Source of the DNA: Saururus chinensis
Lineage: Eukaryota > Streptophyta > Magnoliopsida > Piperales > Saururaceae
DNA: 64,000 nucleotides
Direction of reading: 5' to 3'
NCBI GenBank assembly: GCA_035235625.1
Contig: CP141145.1
Span: 28,646,563-28,710,562, forward strand
A model generated the notes under the pieces. It made no database searches. It saw nothing but the letters and a program-made list of their open reading frames with translations, and was not told where the DNA came from. The position numbers were made by a program, and so were the translations under genes. This document shows positions 34,975 to 47,484 of this stretch, piece after piece; position 1 is the first letter of the stretch, and the number at the start of each line of letters is the position of its first letter.

Positions 34975-37384
34975 TACTACAAGAAAAAAAATTATTAGCA
35001 ACACTTTTAAGTGTTGTTAATACTTAGAAAAGCATCACTATAATGCCGTCACAACTGCTTATTAGCGACGTAAATAAAAATTTATCGCTATTAGTACTAT
35101 TATTAACGATGTTTTTTCTTTCATCTCGTTAGTATTAATTTTTTTGCGACGCTTTAAAAAGTATCGCTAATAATATAGTACTTACTAGTGATGTTTTTTA
35201 AGCGTTGCTAATACAAAAATATATTTAAAAAAATATTATTAATGACTTTTTTAAATGTCGCAAAAAAAGTATCGCTAATAATATAGTACTTACTAGTGAT
35301 GTTTTTTAAGCGTTGCTAATACAAAAATATATTTAAAAAAATATTATTAATGACTTTTTTAAATGTCCCTAAAAGTTTTTTTAGTGACACTTTCGAAAAA
35401 ATGTTGCTAATAAAATAAAAATCCTTATATGTAACTATGCACCGATTATATTAGTAGTGGTGCTTTTAAACAAGCGTCACTAATAATATATTATTAGCAT
35501 CGCTATAACAACCATTGCTAATATAATTTTTTTAATAAAATTTATTAGCGATAGTTTTTCTTGAGTTGCTAAAAAGAAAAAAATAAAAGTATTTATTAGC
35601 AAAGCCGTTTAAAGCATTGCTAATAATAATTTTTTTTAAAGAATATCCCGCCTCCCTTCCCTGTCTCCTCTTCCTTTAGCAGCCTAGAGGAGGGCGAATA
35701 TGGTGCTGCCCCCCTCTTCTTCTCCTTTTACGACAATTTGGAAGGGGGGAGTGCAATAGATAGGGGAGAGAGGGGAATAGCCAAGGTAGCTGGGCTACGG
35801 GGAGAGCTGATGTGGCGGCGGAGCCGGGCAATGGGCATAGCCGGTGCAGGGGGCAGTGAAAAATAGGGGGGGAGGGGGAATGGAGTAGCTAGGGTGGTTG
35901 AGTGGCGGGGGCATCTGAGACAACAATGGAGCCGAGGTGGCAGTGAAGCCGGACGGTGGGCTAGGCTGTAGCAGGGGAGCGGAGAAAAAATAGGGGAGAG
36001 AGAGGACAAAAACAGTGTGAAGAGAGAGGGGGGACGAGGCAAAAAAAGAAGAGAGAGAGATGACATAGATGAGAGAAAAGAAAATTTAAATTAAAAATAA
36101 TAATAACAATGTTTATAAACAAACATTGCAAATACTCTTAGTATTTCTTAGTATTTGCAACACTTACAGTCACTATTAGGAGTGATATAAAAAATAATTA
36201 AAAATATTTGCAACACTCTACAAGAAGCGTTGCCAAATGATATACATTTGGTTTTAGTTCTTAAAAAAAACCATAATTAATAGCAAGGCTTCTATACAAG
36301 CGTATTTTTGACTTGTTTATATGAGTCGCTATTATTAATTTTTAATTTTTAAAATATTTTTATCTCTCTCTATCTTCTCTCTCGCTACTTTCACTCTCCT
36401 CTCTCTTCACATTCTCTCTATCTCCTCTCACTGTCTCTATCTCCATTCTCTTCTCTCTCCTCTCTTATCTCCCTCTCTCTCCTCCTCTCTCTCTCATGCA
36501 CATCAACGTGAGCCTCAACTATGAGTAGAGGGGAGAGAGTAGAGGAAGTTAATTTAAAATTTTTATTATATATTATATTTTAAAAATTATAAAAATAAAA
36601 TAAAATAAATATATTAGAGACACATAGGAGTATATGTCGCTAATATACTAGTTATTAGCAACACATATGAGTTTGCATGTTCCTATACGTCGTTAATATT
36701 TTTTATTTATTTTATTTTTTAAATATAATATATAATAAAAAAATTTAAAAAATAAAATTAAAATCTCATTTTCTCTTCGCTCTCCTCCTCCTCCTCTTGC
36801 TGAAATCTTGCAACCCTCCCACTAGCCCTATTTTGATTTGTGTCAAATTTCTTATATTCGCATCAACTCTATCTCTCTCTTCCCTTTCTCTATCTTTCTT
36901 TTTCCTCTCACACTCTCTTTATCTTCTCTCTCTCTCCCTCTCTCCCTTCATCTCTCTCTCCCCCTTTCTCATGCACGTTAGCATGAGCCCCAACTTTGAG
37001 GAGGAGAGGGGAGAAAGTATGAGAATTTAATTTAATTTTTTATATTTTATTATTATATATTATATTTTAAAAAATAAAATAAAATATATTAGCTACACAT
37101 AGGAATAAATACACTAAGTATTAGCAATATATATGTGTTTGCTTTACTAATACTTAGGATATTAGCGACGCATATTCTTATGTATCGCTAATACTTTTTA
37201 ATTTATTTTTATTATTTTTATAATATAACATATAATAATAAAAAATTAAAAATAAAAAATTAAAAATTAAAATTAAATTCACATGTTCTCTCCCCTCTCC
37301 TCCTCCTTCCATGAGAGTATGACAATCTTCCTGCTCACCTTATTTTGCTCTTTATCAAATTTTTTATATTCACGTCAAATTTCT
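34975..37384. mobile_element. Second CACTA-like element, right terminus lost
   Basis: The left end reads TACTACAAGAAAA, a CACTACAAGAAAA terminus with its first base changed. It is followed by dense TTAGCGACG/TTAGCAACAC-type subterminal repeats in both directions, a purine/GC-rich core (35640-36060) and CT tracts (36361-36500, 36865-36970), the same plan as the element at 25419-29947. No CTTGTAGTG terminus is found at the right. Comparison with copy A shows host sequence up to AATTCAAACTT on the left and from GAATTGAGATC on the right, with ~26 host bases missing, so a deletion removed the right end. Confidence 0.75.
35156..35367. repeat. 108-bp direct duplication inside the second CACTA-like element
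   Basis: 35156-35259 and 35264-35367 are virtually identical (period 108, marked by GTATCGCTAATAATATAGTA). This is a recent local duplication. Confidence 0.85.
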
Positions 37385-37500
37385 TATTGAATTGAGATCT
37401 AATAACTTGCACCTAGTGTAGACACCCCCCAAATGCTTAAGGTGCATATCAATAGGACTTTTAAAACATAAAAAACTTTGCCTCTTACAAAAGTAAACAA

Positions 37501-39270
37501 GAAAATTAAAGGACTTGCGTCTCCTATAGTTTAACATTACAAGCAAGTATTTGAAAAAAAAAAAGGAAGAAAGAAACAATGCAAACAAGCATTTCTCAAT
37601 TTAATTATGTTTCCTCAGTGCCAACGAAAAATTTATCACCTGCTCGTTCTCATCTATTGATTTTTCTCTTGGTAAAAATGAATACGTTCAACCTATATTT
37701 AAAACTACTATCAAACTGACAACGAGCTACTTTAAAAAAATACATGTGAGCCCTTGATATTTTAGATTAATAATATATATATTAATATAAGTTAGTGTTA
37801 ATACTATTGGCGTTAATATGCGCTTCTGTTGATCTCATAAATAGAATAGAAGGGCTCCATTATGCTACTTGCATTGGGCTAAGGTTAAAGACGCTTCCTA
37901 TGGTAAATAGAGTCTAATCTGTAAGGAGGCCCGCCACCACACACGGCAGGTGAGTGTGTGGTGGAGCTCGACCGTAGTCGACCTTGGCATGGATCCATCA
38001 ATGTTGGAAAAGCAATGGTCGATGATTATACACCTACCCACCCAAAGCTTTCATGAATCTTGAATTCGGATGAAACATGAAAATTAACATCACACGAAAG
38101 TCACGATAAGTAACGTGGCATGTTGTAGCCAACGTCTTCCTTTGTGAGAGGGGTCATCTCCTTGTCATCTTCCCCACATGCTTGTCGGCGAGCAAAGGAC
38201 TTGCCCCACCTTTCCAAGACCGCTGCCTTTGGGACCACGGCTCTGCTTTAACTGGTCCCTTTGGTCTCTCCTCCCACCTCACCTTGAGTTTTAGCCCCAA
38301 GGTCAAGGACGATATTTATGTTCTCACTGTCAAGAGAGAAGACTTGTATGAACCAGTATGTACTCGGCTAAGCTGCCCCCCGCGACTCTGCATGCAGAGT
38401 CTCCTCTGATGCAGTGCAGTAGGGGGGGCGGCGGAGATGGGAAGAAGAAAACTAGTGGCAAATGGCATTAAGGCCAGGACTCTGGTGTCTGGACCATTTT
38501 GGAGACCGATTCAAGAGGTGATACATGGATATGGGGACAGTTGAGGCAGATCCTCAACAATATTTGACGTTGTATAGATGGGGCATATCACTTAGAATAG
38601 GCACTTTGCTTTCTGGAAAAAGATGGAAAATGGCCTCACATGGCAGAATCACATATCTGCTCATCATTACCTGGTTGATGTGTGGAAAAGTGGAATGATA
38701 AATTCATTAAAATAGCTTACAAACATCAAGGATGGGTGCAATATATATTAATTAATATGGCAATTATTCATGGTTAGGAGAAGAGGAGGCAGGCATGGAG
38801 CCTAGTTGCTCTGACTAATGACTTAAATCCATTTAAATAGGAATTGGTGACCAAAGAGAAAAGGAAATCCATCATCTATGCTCACCTTAATAGTAGTATG
38901 AGATGATTGGACCCAAAACAAAAAGTGGATATTACACTCAAAAGCTGGACAGGATGCAAATGATCGAGACTCCTCGACAGGAGAGAATATCTCAGGGGCT
39001 CTTGTTTTCTTTCCCAGATTGTGAAACATGATGCATGTGAACCTTTGTGTCTAGGCGTGGTTTGCTCCTCATATGAGAAACCAGATGGAACGGTTCACCT
39101 TTTGCTTTGGTGTTCAATGGCGGGGACCTGCTTTTCGCAGCTTGCAACGTTTTCTTTTGTTTGGGCTAGCAAGCTTTGCTACTTTACCATGAATTGGGAA
39201 TGAGTCTCATGTGACGCTATATTAGTCCTAGGATGCTTCTAGCCTAACCCGGTTCCATAATTATAGCCTA
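37501..39270. other. Intergenic region, no gene assigned
   Basis: A moderately GC-rich part at 38140-38460 contains a 75-codon plus-strand frame without a recognisable domain. No splice-consistent gene could be built. Confidence 0.4.
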
Positions 39271-39321
39271 GTGACCAGCTTATATAGGGCTCTGAACATA
39301 AGTACACAGAGGGCTGGTCAC
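39271..39321. repeat. Short palindromic relative of the GTGACCAGCC MITE
   Basis: GTGACCAGCTTATATAGGGC at the left and GAGGGCTGGTCAC at the right form an inverted pair only 51 bp long, with the GGGCTCTGAACATA block also found at 15620-15640. It is probably an internally deleted copy. Confidence 0.5.
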
Positions 39322-39373
39322 AAAGTTGAAGAAAACATTTTTTATAATCTTATCAGTTTTGTCTTCAAATTCG

Positions 39374-39470
39374 TACTCTATCCGTTAGCTCCGTTTGGCT
39401 TTTTAAAATAAATTATTTTTATTTTATTTTAAAAATTAAATAAAACTATTAATATAGAATAAATAGAGTA
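39374..39470. mobile_element. Stowaway-like MITE remnant
   Basis: It starts TACTCTATCCGTTAGCTCC and ends ATTAATATAGAATAAATAGAGTA, giving inverted TACTCTAT termini with A/T-rich stem sequence. Confidence 0.4.
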
Positions 39471-39889
39471 TTTGGGATTTGGTCAATTTGTCTCTAGCAT
39501 CTGCTCATTGTTCAGGAGAACAAAATAGTCATCAAAATATCAACCACAAAGAGGGCTGCTTAATCAATTGACTCCAGTTTCATTGTTATGGGTAAGCATA
39601 AAGGAAGCAGATCCATTTTCCTTCAATAGGACGGTGAGAGAAAATTGATTGTCAATCCATTTTGTCTAATGTCATGGCCTCCAACAGCTTTCGCTTTGCA
39701 TTATGTGTACATCGATTTGCCATTCAGGCATTGCATGATCGAATTTCTATTGTTTATCACTGTTTCCATTATCTTCATATTAATCTATTGAATTTAATTT
39801 ATGTTTATGACCGTGTCTATTAAGCTTAGTGGACATAATCAAGGGAAGGACAACCCGGAAAATCAATACCCCGTGACAAAAACCAAGAT

Positions 39890-40137
39890 CTCCTGATACC
39901 ATGTTAAATAACAGTTCTGTTTTTAATTAAAAAATTATAAATAAATGTATATTATACTCCACATCGAACACATTCCAAACTTCTAAAGTGTAAACATCTA
40001 ATTTCGCCGCCAATATCATGTGGATTGACCTGGTTGGATTTTGTACTACACATGGGTTAGGACGGCTGTTGAACTGAAGGAAAAATGACTCCTTCGCTGC
40101 GTGGGCCAAGCCCACAAACAATTGGGATTAGGCATCA
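39890..40137 (-). mobile_element. LTR plus primer-binding site of a small retroelement (TRIM-like or copia)
   Basis: On the minus strand the sequence ..TTATTTAACA is followed immediately by TGGTATCAGGAG (39901-39890), a near-perfect tRNA-iMet primer-binding site. That places an LTR 3' end at 39902. A matching TG start is plausible near 40137, giving an LTR of ~236 bp, but this end is uncertain. The internal part would run leftwards from 39889; no coding region or second LTR was recognised. Confidence 0.5.
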
Positions 40138-40335
40138 AGCAATCCTAGGCCCAGAATACGGTACAGAAACTGGGACAAGTCACCAGACCAGAACTCCAAA
40201 ATGTCTAGAAATGGCTACAAAAAGATGGGGAGTGGACTTGAAAGATCTCATATGAGACTTGAGAGCACGTTTTCGGCAGCTTCCTCTTGTATGGGAAGTG
40301 CTTCTCATTGGGAACATATGAATACCTTTATTGAG

Positions 40336-40952
<617 letters not shown>

Positions 40953-43640
40953 ATATTTGTTTCCATAACAACAAGAAATGAACATCTAGTGTACAAAAAA
41001 CTACTTATTTTTACATACATTGTCACATTCTTAAAAGATTTTTTAAAAAAGGTTTTAGTAGAACCTAGTCTTCCTTAAGCTCAGCCTATGCAAAAGTGAT
41101 GATCTTTTCCTGTTGCTATGAAAAATTAAGTAGTGGAGTAAATCAGTATAAAAAGATAGACAAATACTTAATTAGCCTATCCTATAATCTCATGCATAGT
41201 CATTACTTTACTACATAAGTTTTGAGAGATGTTGCACTTATTTGCAGGCATGTGGGTAATGGCTCTAGTGAGCATTTCAACACGCCTCGTACACATCTGC
41301 CAGCGAGCTCAAATAGCTAGCGAGAATAATATATCTCACAAATTTCTAATATGAATTACTAGTCCAACATGTAGTGCACTAGTTGCATTTATCCCTTGAA
41401 GAAGCTATCTTTAGTTAAATTCTAGCCCTATGGTATGTTGTGTCTTGTGTATATTTGTGGGGAGGTACATAAGTTATAACTATAAAAGAAAATTCATGAG
41501 ATTCGAAAAATTAAATTTGAAATTATCCACCTACCTAGGAAGATAATTACTCTCTATGTCCTATATAAATAATTCCATTCAATTTTTCAAAATGAATTAA
41601 TTTTAAAAACTAAATAGAGCTATTTAATATGGGATAAATGGATTATATATAATACACATGTTTTTTTAATTTTAAACACAAAATGACAAATAAAATATCT
41701 TACCTTTAATACCTCACCTTTGGTTGAGTCACATTCTTCTCCCTTAAACAAATATATCTGCATTTTAATCTTTTGTGTCATAGTTACTAAGGTTGAAAGC
41801 GGGTCAAAGAGAGGCCTTGACCATAGCATGCAATCCTATTTCTCTGTCTTGGCCTTATGTAGGCTTTTAAAAATTTGGCCTTGGCCTAGTTTTAAGTTGG
41901 CTCGGGCATAGCGACAAACTTTTTTTTTTATAATTTTTTATCTAAAAAATATTTTTATTTTAAAATTTATAATCTTTGGGTGAGGCCTTACTAGTTGACC
42001 CCATGAAATACAAGATAATATACCTTTAGCCTTTTGATAATTTTATTCACAACTATTTAGATGACTTGCATGCTTAAAATTTCTTAAATTCTCTTCAAAT
42101 ATGCAATATTCTCCTTTTTTATTTTCCTTTGAGGCTTGTGTCGAACTATCCAACAATATAAGAAAAATATTTAATACTTGAACACGGGCTATTTGCCTTT
42201 TGCCACGAGGCCCTAGCCTAACCCTATTTAAGGTGGCTAGAATTTTAAGGCCCAACTTAAAATCATGCCCAAACATTTTGGCCTTAACTCATATATTTTA
42301 AAGGCCTAATAGGGCCAGGCCGGCCCTTAAAATCACATAGCTCACCCCACACACAACATATAGCATGGCTGGGATCCAACCCTAAGACTTCCCCTTAACG
42401 GGGAGAGATCCAATTAGCATGCCCACGCTGATCCAACATTTTCTCTTTCTTTTTCTTTTTGATACAAAACATTTTCTCCTTCTACTTGCCAATTTCTTAA
42501 TTATCAACTTCTCGGTGTGATTTCATATATTGCGAGAGGGTTTGATATTCAAACTCATTAAATGAAGAGGAAAAAAAAGCTGTTTTAGCATGTACAGAGA
42601 AAAATATGGTAAATAGTAAAAACAGAAGCACTACAATGAGTACCACAACGTCACAAGACAGCTGATATCTATATTTAAATGAAGCCTCATGTCAATCATG
42701 AACTACTGTGATTTCCTAAGAAGCATAAAGGACCGTGGGAATTACTGCCGTCAAATATATGGAGTAAAAGCAAGATGTTAGAGTGTCTCTGCATTTCTGT
42801 CGATCTGCAGAGCTTAAATCCCTCAATAGCACAAACACTGTGTGTGTATGAGAGAGAGAGAGAAGGTGAGGGCCCGCTTGTGTAGGTCTCCAGAGTTTCT
42901 GAATTCTGAGAAACACAGCAGACATGCGGCTGTTCTTTTTGGTTGCTTCTGTGTGTCTTCAAGGACCACGTTTCAGTAACGTATTCATCCCTCTTCCAAT
43001 AATGTCTCGTACATAAGCCAAAGGAGGAGTTGAATAAATTCATGTATATGCCTCCCGGCCCTCCCCCCACTCATCAGAGTGCGTGCATGTTCATGGTTGG
43101 GACGTATAGCATCTGTATAAGATACTTTCAGCAACCAGTCACCTAAACAAGCACAGCTGCACAGTAGAGTCCTCACGTGGTAGAAATTGCCATTGTTTCA
43201 CTGTTGACCAGTGGGTTTGCAGCCCTATGAAGATCCAAGCCAAAGTCTCACTGTTTCTTCTATTTGTTCCATGGGAAATGCTGATTTGCAAGTTTACAAA
43301 TGATGCAACATTGTGTAGCTTTTATAGTTGCAATACCAGAAAGAATACTCTTACACAAGTAACACTAAATCAAAAACCAAACATAAGAAATGACAAAAAG
43401 AATACTCTTTATATTCCTTTAGATTTTAGACCCGGATTAACTTACAGCTTCTACAATTCCAAATTTGATTGATTCTACAAAAACAAGAATGTCAAAATGG
43501 AAAACCAAAGGGATAGTAGGCAACCAAAACGAAAAAAATAGAAAAATTATTCTCAACCCACTCATAAAACCTTTCTTTTTGCCATAAACCTCTCTAATAT
43601 TCAAAATAGGGGTCTAATGACGTTTGATGTCCCGCCCTAG
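40953..43640. other. Intergenic; downstream flank of EPFL9
   Basis: The sequence 41549-41645 has Stowaway-like ends (TACTCTCTATGTCC and GGGATAAATGGATTA). 41780-42340 is rich in GGCCTTGG/AGGCCT words and may be a degenerate hAT. A 124-codon minus-strand frame at 42696-43070 shows no known domain and could be part of the 3' region of the EPFL9 transcript or chance. Confidence 0.35.
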
Positions 43641-44473
43641 TCACCTGTGGCAGACACATCTGTAATGGTAGGCGCTGTTGATTGGATCATTAGCATCCAC
43701 GGGAATCTGCTCAGCCCGGCATCTATACTTGCATCCTCTGCATTCATTGTACGTGCAAGTTGGAGCTGTTGAACCTATCATTAATCTCCTTGAACTCCTG
43801 CTCTTCCAAGTTCTCACTTCTCCTCCCACGGCCTGAGTACTCAAAGCCCAATCACATCTACATTAGTGAACCCCATGCAGTAGATAAAATTTGTAAGTTG
43901 AAAGTAGAGTTTTAGGCAATTTCTCACCAGAGAATGCAAAGGTGTTGGCGACTTCTCGTCCAATGGCTGAGGCTTAACTTCGTCTTTAGCTGCCAAGACT
44001 GCAATATCTGAAAGATAAGGCTTGAGTTACCTTCAAAGCTATCAGTTGGAGCTCGACATCTCCATATTATGCCATAATTTGCACCTTATAGTATGATAGC
44101 TAATGCACTATTATTGTTAATATCGATAATTGCTATGCAGTAGAATTTTTATATGTCACACAAATGGTAAAAACATAATCGGAGAATTTCCCTTACCAAA
44201 ATTACCAATTGCAAGGATAATTAGTAAAAGAAGACAACATACAATCCAAAAAATCATATTTCAAACTGCTCAAGGCATTAAACATAAAACATATCAGGAT
44301 ATAAATGGAAAAGCATACATAAATATGTCAACAACATTTGTCAAGACGATGAATTAACTGAAAAATGAATCTCCTGAGTGAGAGGGAGAGTGACCTGGTT
44401 GAAGGAATGAAGTAATAAGAGTGTAAGCCAATAGTGAATAGAAAATGAGAGTGATGGGGCTTGTAGCTCCCAT
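43641..44473 (-). CDS. EPFL9: EPIDERMAL PATTERNING FACTOR-LIKE 9 (STOMAGEN), three exons
   Basis: The exons are 44473-44395 (26 codons plus one base), 44007-43928 (80 bases) and 43832-43641, with GT/AG junctions (CAACCAG|GTCACT; CTTTCAG|ATATTG; TCTCTG|GTGAGA; ACTCAG|GCCGTG). The phases close exactly, giving 116 residues. Residues 1-25 form a hydrophobic secretion signal (ITLIFYSLLAYTLITSF). Residues 27-70 are a variable propeptide ending in basic SRSSRRL. The last 45 residues start IGSTAPTCTYNECRGC and end HYRCVCHR, the exact mature stomagen length, with six cysteines at 79, 84, 87, 91, 112 and 114. Stomagen is secreted from leaf mesophyll, competes with EPF1/EPF2 at ERECTA/TMM receptors and raises stomatal density. 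An in-frame upstream ATG (44599) exists, but the 44473 start gives the standard signal peptide. Confidence 0.95.
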
Positions 44474-47400
44474 TACCGGCTCCGAGTTGCAAGAGATGGG
44501 GAATGGATGGTGAAGGGGCGGCCAATGGTAGTGTAAGATAAGAGAAAGGGAGAAGATAATGTTGAGAACATTGAGCACAACATTGTGTTGAGCTTGCAAT
44601 AAAAAGAAGGCATTGGCCGGGCGTGGTTGAATGATACGCGTCTACATAGGCTGGCAACCTGCACACTAAGTGGTCCCCCGCTGACAAATTGGACCCCCTT
44701 CTTTGAATTAGGGGCTTGGCCCTCCATTGGAGGCAAGCTGCCCATATTACTGCATCGTGCCAAAAGACCCTTCAAGAAGTTTGCACGAGCCCGGAAGATT
44801 ACAGAAGCCAGAAACATTTAGCAATAATGAAAGGACTAGGAGGACAGAAAATTGAATGATAGTTTGCTTGCTTCCTTTTTCTTTCTTTGTTCTGTACATC
44901 GTGCGCACGCTCGAATGCATGCTAGAAAAGTGGTAGAACTTGACCTACGATAAAAAAAAATTGTAATGATAATGCAGACTGTTATTTGCAGTAAATGGCA
45001 CAAAAGTTTACTGTAGTGCACACATTAGAAGAGTAGTAGAGACCAACGGGTCTTAGGACGGTGCTGCAGCAGACACTGTACAGCAACCTTAACATGTACA
45101 AGGAGAAAGCCAAGTGGTCATGGTACATTTCTTCAGAATTGATTAGTGGTTACAGTAGTTCATGGTACAGTTTGTATTATGTTTCGAATTCAACATTGCA
45201 TGACTGTCTAATTTATAGACAGTACAAGTGACCTGTGCAGCCATGACACTTGCTATTGGTAAAAACTAGAACAGAACTTATAATTTGTTCCATCTGCGTG
45301 AGTTGTCACATACACAATCTATGCTCTTGTCCTTTCCATTGTTTTATTACACCATACGTCGATTTTGTCATATATATTTTCAGCTAGTTGATCAAAACCA
45401 CATATGGGAATCTCCTTAGATTTTTGTCCAACTTATTACATGGTCTTATCATATTTTTGTGAAGGATAGTGACATTCATGCATCAAATCTACCTAACAAA
45501 AATTCAGGCGTAGGGTTTTAATTAGAAAAGTACATAAACCTCATACAAACTTCACTTGAGCTCACTTGTTTTATTTAATTAAAATTTAAGTATAAATTTT
45601 CGAAGTAGATTCGATATATAAATATCGTTTTTCTTTTCAAAAGCTGAAGGAAGGGTTCTCCTCTAAAATCTCAGTGAAGAAAACAAAAATAGGATTTTTC
45701 CCACGCAATCTTAAGGTCCTCACATTGTGTAGCTGCATAGCTAAATAGCAGATGAACTGGGGCACAGAAACCAGTCCTTGATTATTGCTTTTGGCCTAAC
45801 GAGCACAGAGACCCCGCTGAAGTATTTGCTTGTGTGTTGTTCATACATGTAAGCTGTGGCAATGCTCTTATTTAAAAAAAAAAGAATTACTTATAAAGAA
45901 AAAAAATCTGACACTGACGCTGTTTACTCTTAAAACAATACCAAGAAGGAGCAGTCAGCAGAGGCAAGAGCATATGGGTGGCAGTGGTGGCCGATGTCTT
46001 CCTGAGACATGTACGTAGAGCCAGCGGACTCTCCCTGTGGAAGGTGCTGCCATTCTTGTTGATACTTCATCCTCTGGAAGGTGCAGCTACTGTTGTTGAT
46101 ACTTCAAGGCTTTGGGAATCGAAAAAGCCTGACACACCTTTGGTTTGCATTAAAATGTGCAAGCGAATCTCTGGGGCCCCCCAGTCTACCCCCGTTCATC
46201 TCCAAATTTCGAGTCAAATAAGCCAACAATAGCTCTTTGACAAACGCTTTTCGTATCATAATCACCGTGTCCCTGTGTTTTTACCTCTGCTAGTGGTAGA
46301 TGTGCCAAAACAATTCAAACCAGTTTTCAATAAGTTACATTATACATGATGCGAATTCCAGAGCTTCCAGCAAATGGGTCCTCATTGGATGGCGCAGGGA
46401 ATGTAAAAAAAAAAAAATTACAGAAGACCACCTTTATTTTGTAATTTCACAAGTAATAGATATAGTAAAACTAGGAATATAATAATAATTTTAATTTTTT
46501 TTTCTGTAATTGAGATTTTCTCCGATTTTACGAGACCATAGATCGTAAGGGGCTACATTTTACGCCTGCATGGAGATGGATGCCCACCAATCCTCTTATA
46601 TTTACAAGCCTTAAGACTAAAAAATTCCATTAAACAGAGACTATAACTTTTAAAAAATTTAATTATAGGATCATCTTAAATTTTATGGGATTAGGAGAAA
46701 GAGAAAATCAACTCTTAAATTGCCATAGAAGCTGCATCCTTAAAGTCTAACCACTGATTATGCTAACTACAATTATAGTAATCAAAATAGCATCACCTAC
46801 AAGAAAGGATAATAACAAATAATTCACTGTAAATACTAAAGGATGCTCACCAATTCAATACAAACAATGTATGATTAGATTTCTAGACGTTGTTAAATAC
46901 TTTGTCATCAGTTATTAGTCCCAGGATAAAATATTACGATTAATACTGAAATGATGAAGATGACAAAGATCTTCCAATGATTAGTACCACAAATCAATCA
47001 AATGTATCCGCTGTTGGTATTAAAATAATTATATCAGCTGTTCCACCAACCTTCAGCATACCCGTGTGTGTATTTTTTAAAATTTCATAATGCAGACTGT
47101 AGATACAAAAAAATATTAGAAATCTGATCACTTCACCAGTCACCATAGGTGCATAAACGTGTGAGGAATAACCTCGTCACAACAGACAAGCACCAAACAT
47201 GAGCCAGCAATTCTAAATTCTAAATCATTAATTTGCTCCAAAATTCAGACCTCACTCATTTTTCAACCTTACATTAAAACCAGCTTATCTGTGTACACCA
47301 AAAAAAATATAAGTTAAAAAATCAAACCCCAATCGCCAAATCATTGTTATTCAGTGAATAATTTTATCAGTCAAGTAGTGCCAAGAAACAGAGCCACTGA

Positions 47401-47484
47401 TGTATCTGAGTTCTGTTATCACTGAGCATCAGAATTTCAATTCAATATTCAGCAATCACCAATAATCAAATCAACAATCTGGGG
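44474..47484. other. Intergenic between EPFL9 and the DTW gene
   Basis: The part next to 44474 should hold the EPFL9 leader and promoter; no clear TATA box was found. A 37-bp unit (TGGAAGGTGC.. to ..GATACTTCA) is duplicated at 46038-46105. The remainder is AT-rich with no supported gene. Just before 47485 lies the likely 3' untranslated region of the minus-strand DTW gene. Confidence 0.4.

Larger units (their letters stand above)
33537..37500 (+). repeat. Segmental direct repeat, copy B
   Basis: It is the partner of copy A (21375-23308). Homology runs through 33537-34480 and 34770-34974, is interrupted by the CACTA-like element at 34975-37384, and resumes with GAATTGAGATCTAATAACTT up to about 37500. 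Confidence 0.7.

Noticed and set aside
21375..37500. The A and B direct repeats as LTRs of one giant retroelement
   Set aside because: They lack TG..CA ends, a primer-binding site and a polypurine tract, and the DNA between them carries DNA-transposon genes instead of gag-pol.
42696..43070. 124-codon minus-strand frame downstream of EPFL9
   Set aside because: No homologous family recognised, microsatellite-derived Ser/Leu/His segment, and no start context; possibly transcript 3' region.
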